From CAYFJO01 sp964343305 (GTDB lineage Bacteria; Planctomycetota; Planctomycetia; Pirellulales; Pirellulaceae): a stretch of DNA of 16,739 nucleotides. The DNA is taken from positions 1 to 16,739 of the forward strand of contig CAYFJO010000219.1 in NCBI GenBank assembly GCA_964343305.1. The letters are read 5' to 3'. Shown piece by piece: positions 14,247 to 16,739 of the stretch (positions are counted from its first letter, which is position 1; every line of letters starts with the position of its first letter). The notes beneath the pieces are model-generated. The model was not told the DNA's origin, did not search any database, and worked only from the letters and a program-made list of their open reading frames with translations. The position numbers were made by a program, and so were the translations under genes.

Positions 14247-15857
14247 ATGAAACCCGTACTTGGAATGACGTCACGACGAATCTCGCTCGCCCTGTGCCAT
14301 ATGACTCTCGCGGTTTTTGCTTCGGCGACGGCCGCGAATTCGGAACCGCCCAACATCATCTTTTTTCTTGTCGACGATTACGACAAACCGGAGACGAGCG
14401 CCTATGGCGGGGATGTGTTGACGCCGAACCTGGACCGGTTGGCTCGGGAAGGGATGACGCTGACGAACGCTCACGTGACCAGCACGGTTTGCACGCCTTC
14501 ACGCTACACGTGCCTGACGGGGCGATACGCGGGTGCTTCTACATGCGAGTACTATCTGCGTGAGAATCCGCTCGGCCAGCAAGGGGCTCCCGCATTCAAC
14601 GTCGAATTGGAGCCAGGCAACATGAATGTGGGGCAGGTTCTCAAAGACAACGGTTACGCGACGGGGTTTGTCGGTAAGTACCATGTCGGGCCACACATCG
14701 ATGAAAAGAATGCGAAGCGCTTCGATTGGCGGTACATTCCCAAGAACGTGAAATACTCAGACGACGCGCAGCGAACAAAGCAACACAACCAGCAACGTGC
14801 TTGCGCTCTGATTCGCGAGCGGGGATTCACGTGGGTCGAGAACATCTACTGGGGAAACATGAAGGCACCGTTCAAAGGGCACAACCCCGAGTGGACGATC
14901 GATGCGGCTTTGGATTTCATCGACCAGCACAAGGACAGGCCCTTCTATCTGCATTACGCCACGACACTGCTGCATGGTCCTAACGGCGAGTGGTTCCGTT
15001 CGCTCAGCAAGCCGCTCGTTACCGACGGAGGCATGCTGGACACGCCAATCGGAATCATGGATCGAGACAGCGTGATGAAGCGGATTCGCAAGGCGGGACT
15101 CAGCGAGAACGAAGCCGGCTATTTGTGGATGGATGACAGCCTGGGCATGCTGCTTGATCGATTGGACCAGCACGGGATCGCTGACAATACGATCGTCGTC
15201 TTCCTTGCCGATCACGGATCGCAGCACAAGGGTTCGCTATTGAAGAATCGAGGAACCGAAGTCCCCTGCCTGATCCGGTGGCCTGCGGGAATCAAGCCGG
15301 GCGTGCGATGTGACGAACTGATTCAAAACACTGATTTTGTCGCGACCTGGTTCGACGTTGCCAAGGCAAGAGTGCCGGAGGGGTATCGGTTGGACGGCAT
15401 CAGCCTTTCGCCGCTGTTCAAGAATCCGAACGAACCGATACGCGATTACGTTTACGGCGAAATGGGGCCGGCGCGGTCGATCAAGACCAGGCAGTGGAAC
15501 TACATCGCATTGCGATACACCCAGGAACAAATCGAAACGATTCGCAATGAGCATCGCAGCGTCAAGCAACTGATGGGGCTGAGCGGCGGAGTGTCGCGAG
15601 CCAAGATGTATCCACATGCGTTTGACGCGGATCAACTGTATGATCTTGTCAACGACCCGACGGAACAGAAGAACGTCGTCACGAAGCCCAAGCACCGAAA
15701 GCGTGTTGAAGAAATGAAGTGCCTTCTGAAGCAAGAGCTTGCGAAGTTCCCCAATCGCCCGTTTGGAGAGTTCATTCCAGGTGGAAACGCCGTCGGAATT
15801 GAAGGGCAAACGGACCTCATTCCAAAGCTCCGCAAGTTCGCGGCGACGAAGAAGTAA
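14247..15857 (+). CDS. Secreted type I (formylglycine) sulfatase
   Basis: The product has 536 residues. ATG 14247 is preceded by CAGGAG about 8 nt upstream. The signal peptide covers about residues 1-32. The mature part begins 'PPNIIFFLVDDYDK', with metal-binding D43/D44. The sulfatase signature is VCTPSRYTCLTGR, with C82 as the residue converted to formylglycine by an SUMF1/FGE-type enzyme. D322/H323 in 'LADHGSQHKG' complete the calcium site. The enzyme hydrolyses sulfate esters in the periplasm or outside the cell. Together with the GH16 and esterase genes it points to a sulfated polysaccharide such as an algal galactan or fucan; the S1 subfamily cannot be assigned by eye. It begins 79 bp after the esterase stop. 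A maturation enzyme is not in the window. Confidence 0.94.
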   Translation: MKPVLGMTSRRISLALCHMTLAVFASATAANSEPPNIIFFLVDDYDKPETSAYGGDVLTPNLDRLAREGMTLTNAHVTSTVCTPSRYTCLTGRYAGASTCEYYLRENPLGQQGAPAFNVELEPGNMNVGQVLKDNGYATGFVGKYHVGPHIDEKNAKRFDWRYIPKNVKYSDDAQRTKQHNQQRACALIRERGFTWVENIYWGNMKAPFKGHNPEWTIDAALDFIDQHKDRPFYLHYATTLLHGPNGEWFRSLSKPLVTDGGMLDTPIGIMDRDSVMKRIRKAGLSENEAGYLWMDDSLGMLLDRLDQHGIADNTIVVFLADHGSQHKGSLLKNRGTEVPCLIRWPAGIKPGVRCDELIQNTDFVATWFDVAKARVPEGYRLDGISLSPLFKNPNEPIRDYVYGEMGPARSIKTRQWNYIALRYTQEQIETIRNEHRSVKQLMGLSGGVSRAKMYPHAFDADQLYDLVNDPTEQKNVVTKPKHRKRVEEMKCLLKQELAKFPNRPFGEFIPGGNAVGIEGQTDLIPKLRKFAATKK

Positions 15858-15903
15858 GGTGCCGCGTTCCTTTGCAGCATTGAAACGATTTTGAGAGACA
15901 CAC

Positions 15904-16739
15904 ATGAGCCACACCAACATACTGACGTCGTTCAGCCGTACGATCTGCACGGTTTTTCCCTCGATCTGCATGCTGATCGTCTCCTCTGGGTACTCGCGCG
16001 AGGTTTTTGTTGCCACCACCGGCGACGATGGTAACGCGGGGAACAGGGAAGCTCCGTTTCGGACTTTGCAGAAAGCCGTCACGGTCCTGAAGGCCAGCGA
16101 CGTCTGCACTCTGCGGGGAGGGCGGTATCACGAGGTCGTGTCGTTAAATGGCCTGCAAGGTACGGCCGAGAGACCCATCATCATCCGCTCCTTTCCTGGC
16201 GAGTGGGCGATTCTGGATGGCACGATTCCAATCCGGAGCAAGTGGTCGCGTCACAACGGGAACATCTGGAAGAACACCCTCGATCAGGACATCTGGCAGC
16301 TTTTTGTGGACAAGAAGAACATGACGCTCGCCCGCTGGCCCAACAGCCGGTACTGGTCGGAGCACTTCTGGGATCAATCCAAGTCGTGGGCTCTGAGCGA
16401 GGATGTCAAGAAAGGTTACGCCGACGGGACCATGGTCGATGCGGATCTCGCCTCGCTCCAGGTGTCGCTTGTGGGTGGCGTGGTGGTGATCAACTCCGAC
16501 CGCTGGCGGTCGCGTGCCGGGACGATTGTCAGCCACACGCCCGGCTCGGATCGATTCGAATTCACTAAGGTGAAAGATTTTCGGGAGCGAGACTCACATT
16601 ACTACTTCATCACGGCTCTGGCGCTGCTGGATGCCGAGGACGAGTGGTTCTACGACAAATCGAACAAGATGCTGTATCTCTATTCCGAGACCGACCCAGG
16701 TCTGCGCGAAGTGCACGGGCGCGTGATCGATGCGTCTCT
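15904..16739 (+). CDS. Secreted right-handed parallel beta-helix protein, cut by window end
   Basis: ATG 15904 (GAGAG about 6 nt upstream) opens a frame with no stop through base 16739, giving 278 residues visible. A short N-terminal hydrophobic signal ('ICTVFPSICMLIVSSG') precedes 'REVFVATTGDDGNAGNREAP' and 'FRTLQKAV'. That block is typical of secreted parallel beta-helix proteins of the pectate-lyase-like superfamily. 'DEWFYDKSNKMLYLY' is the usual linker before the helix coils in GH141-like and related proteins. Catalytic residues would lie beyond the window, so lyase versus hydrolase cannot be decided. It starts 46 bp after the sulfatase stop and is the fourth member of the cluster, most likely acting on the same glycan or its side chains. 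Confidence 0.85.
   Translation, partial: MSHTNILTSFSRTICTVFPSICMLIVSSGYSREVFVATTGDDGNAGNREAPFRTLQKAVTVLKASDVCTLRGGRYHEVVSLNGLQGTAERPIIIRSFPGEWAILDGTIPIRSKWSRHNGNIWKNTLDQDIWQLFVDKKNMTLARWPNSRYWSEHFWDQSKSWALSEDVKKGYADGTMVDADLASLQVSLVGGVVVINSDRWRSRAGTIVSHTPGSDRFEFTKVKDFRERDSHYYFITALALLDAEDEWFYDKSNKMLYLYSETDPGLREVHGRVIDAS

Noticed and set aside
15237..16109. 290-codon minus-strand frame
   Set aside because: It is antisense to the sulfatase and beta-helix genes, both of which have clear family motifs.
1..16739. tRNA, rRNA, riboswitch or CRISPR array
   Set aside because: None was recognised by eye; repeats seen are inverted or paired, not spaced direct repeats.

Overview
The window looks like a planctomycete chromosome, most likely Pirellulaceae or a close relative. 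The reasons are a secreted sulfatase with a CxPSR formylglycine site, a small protein ending in the DUF1553-type 'WALxNSKEF' tail, remnants of a planctomycete-like zinc ribbon and phage-type integrase, Sec and Tat exported hydrolases, and moderately high GC. The assignment rests on recognised families, not on a marker gene.

Layout. (1) 1-83 holds the last codons of a plus-strand gene, convergent with what follows. (2) 127-3630 (minus) is a very large secreted protein joining beta-propeller-like repeats to a C-terminal amidohydrolase. (3) 3939-5306 (minus) is a Tat-exported, probably all-helical protein of unknown function. (4) 5478-5771 (plus) is a remnant of a CapD/FlaA1-type nucleotide-sugar dehydratase with its N-terminus and an internal block missing. 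(5) 5796-9446 (minus) is a tight two-gene unit: a small secreted protein with a DUF1553-like tail, then a 1064-residue SIR2-HEAT-TPR protein. A good sigma70-like promoter sits directly at the first ATG. (6) 9670-10622 (plus) is a gene graveyard: a zinc-ribbon gene broken by two one-base losses, a perfect 16-bp inverted repeat, an integrase remnant and the N-terminal stub of a secreted lactonase. (7) 10646-10800 is a 137-bp MITE-like element with 17-bp terminal inverted repeats, a 9-bp target duplication and a second inverted repeat nested inside. (8) From 10854 to the window end, four plus-strand genes are spaced 46-86 bp apart: a GH16 glycoside hydrolase with a C-terminal accessory domain, a sialate O-acetylesterase-type esterase, a sulfatase and a parallel beta-helix protein cut by the window edge.

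How the genes work together. The last four genes read as a polysaccharide-utilisation operon for a sulfated and probably acetylated glycan: an endo-acting GH16, an esterase, a sulfatase and a beta-helix lyase or hydrolase, all with signal peptides. The SIR2-HEAT-TPR unit is the strongest candidate for something undescribed. It has an apparently intact NAD-binding and catalytic core joined to long repeat arrays, as in NAD-depleting immune effectors, but its abutting partner is predicted to be exported. It lies between gene remnants and repeats, the usual setting for accessory islands. No tRNA, rRNA or CRISPR array was seen.
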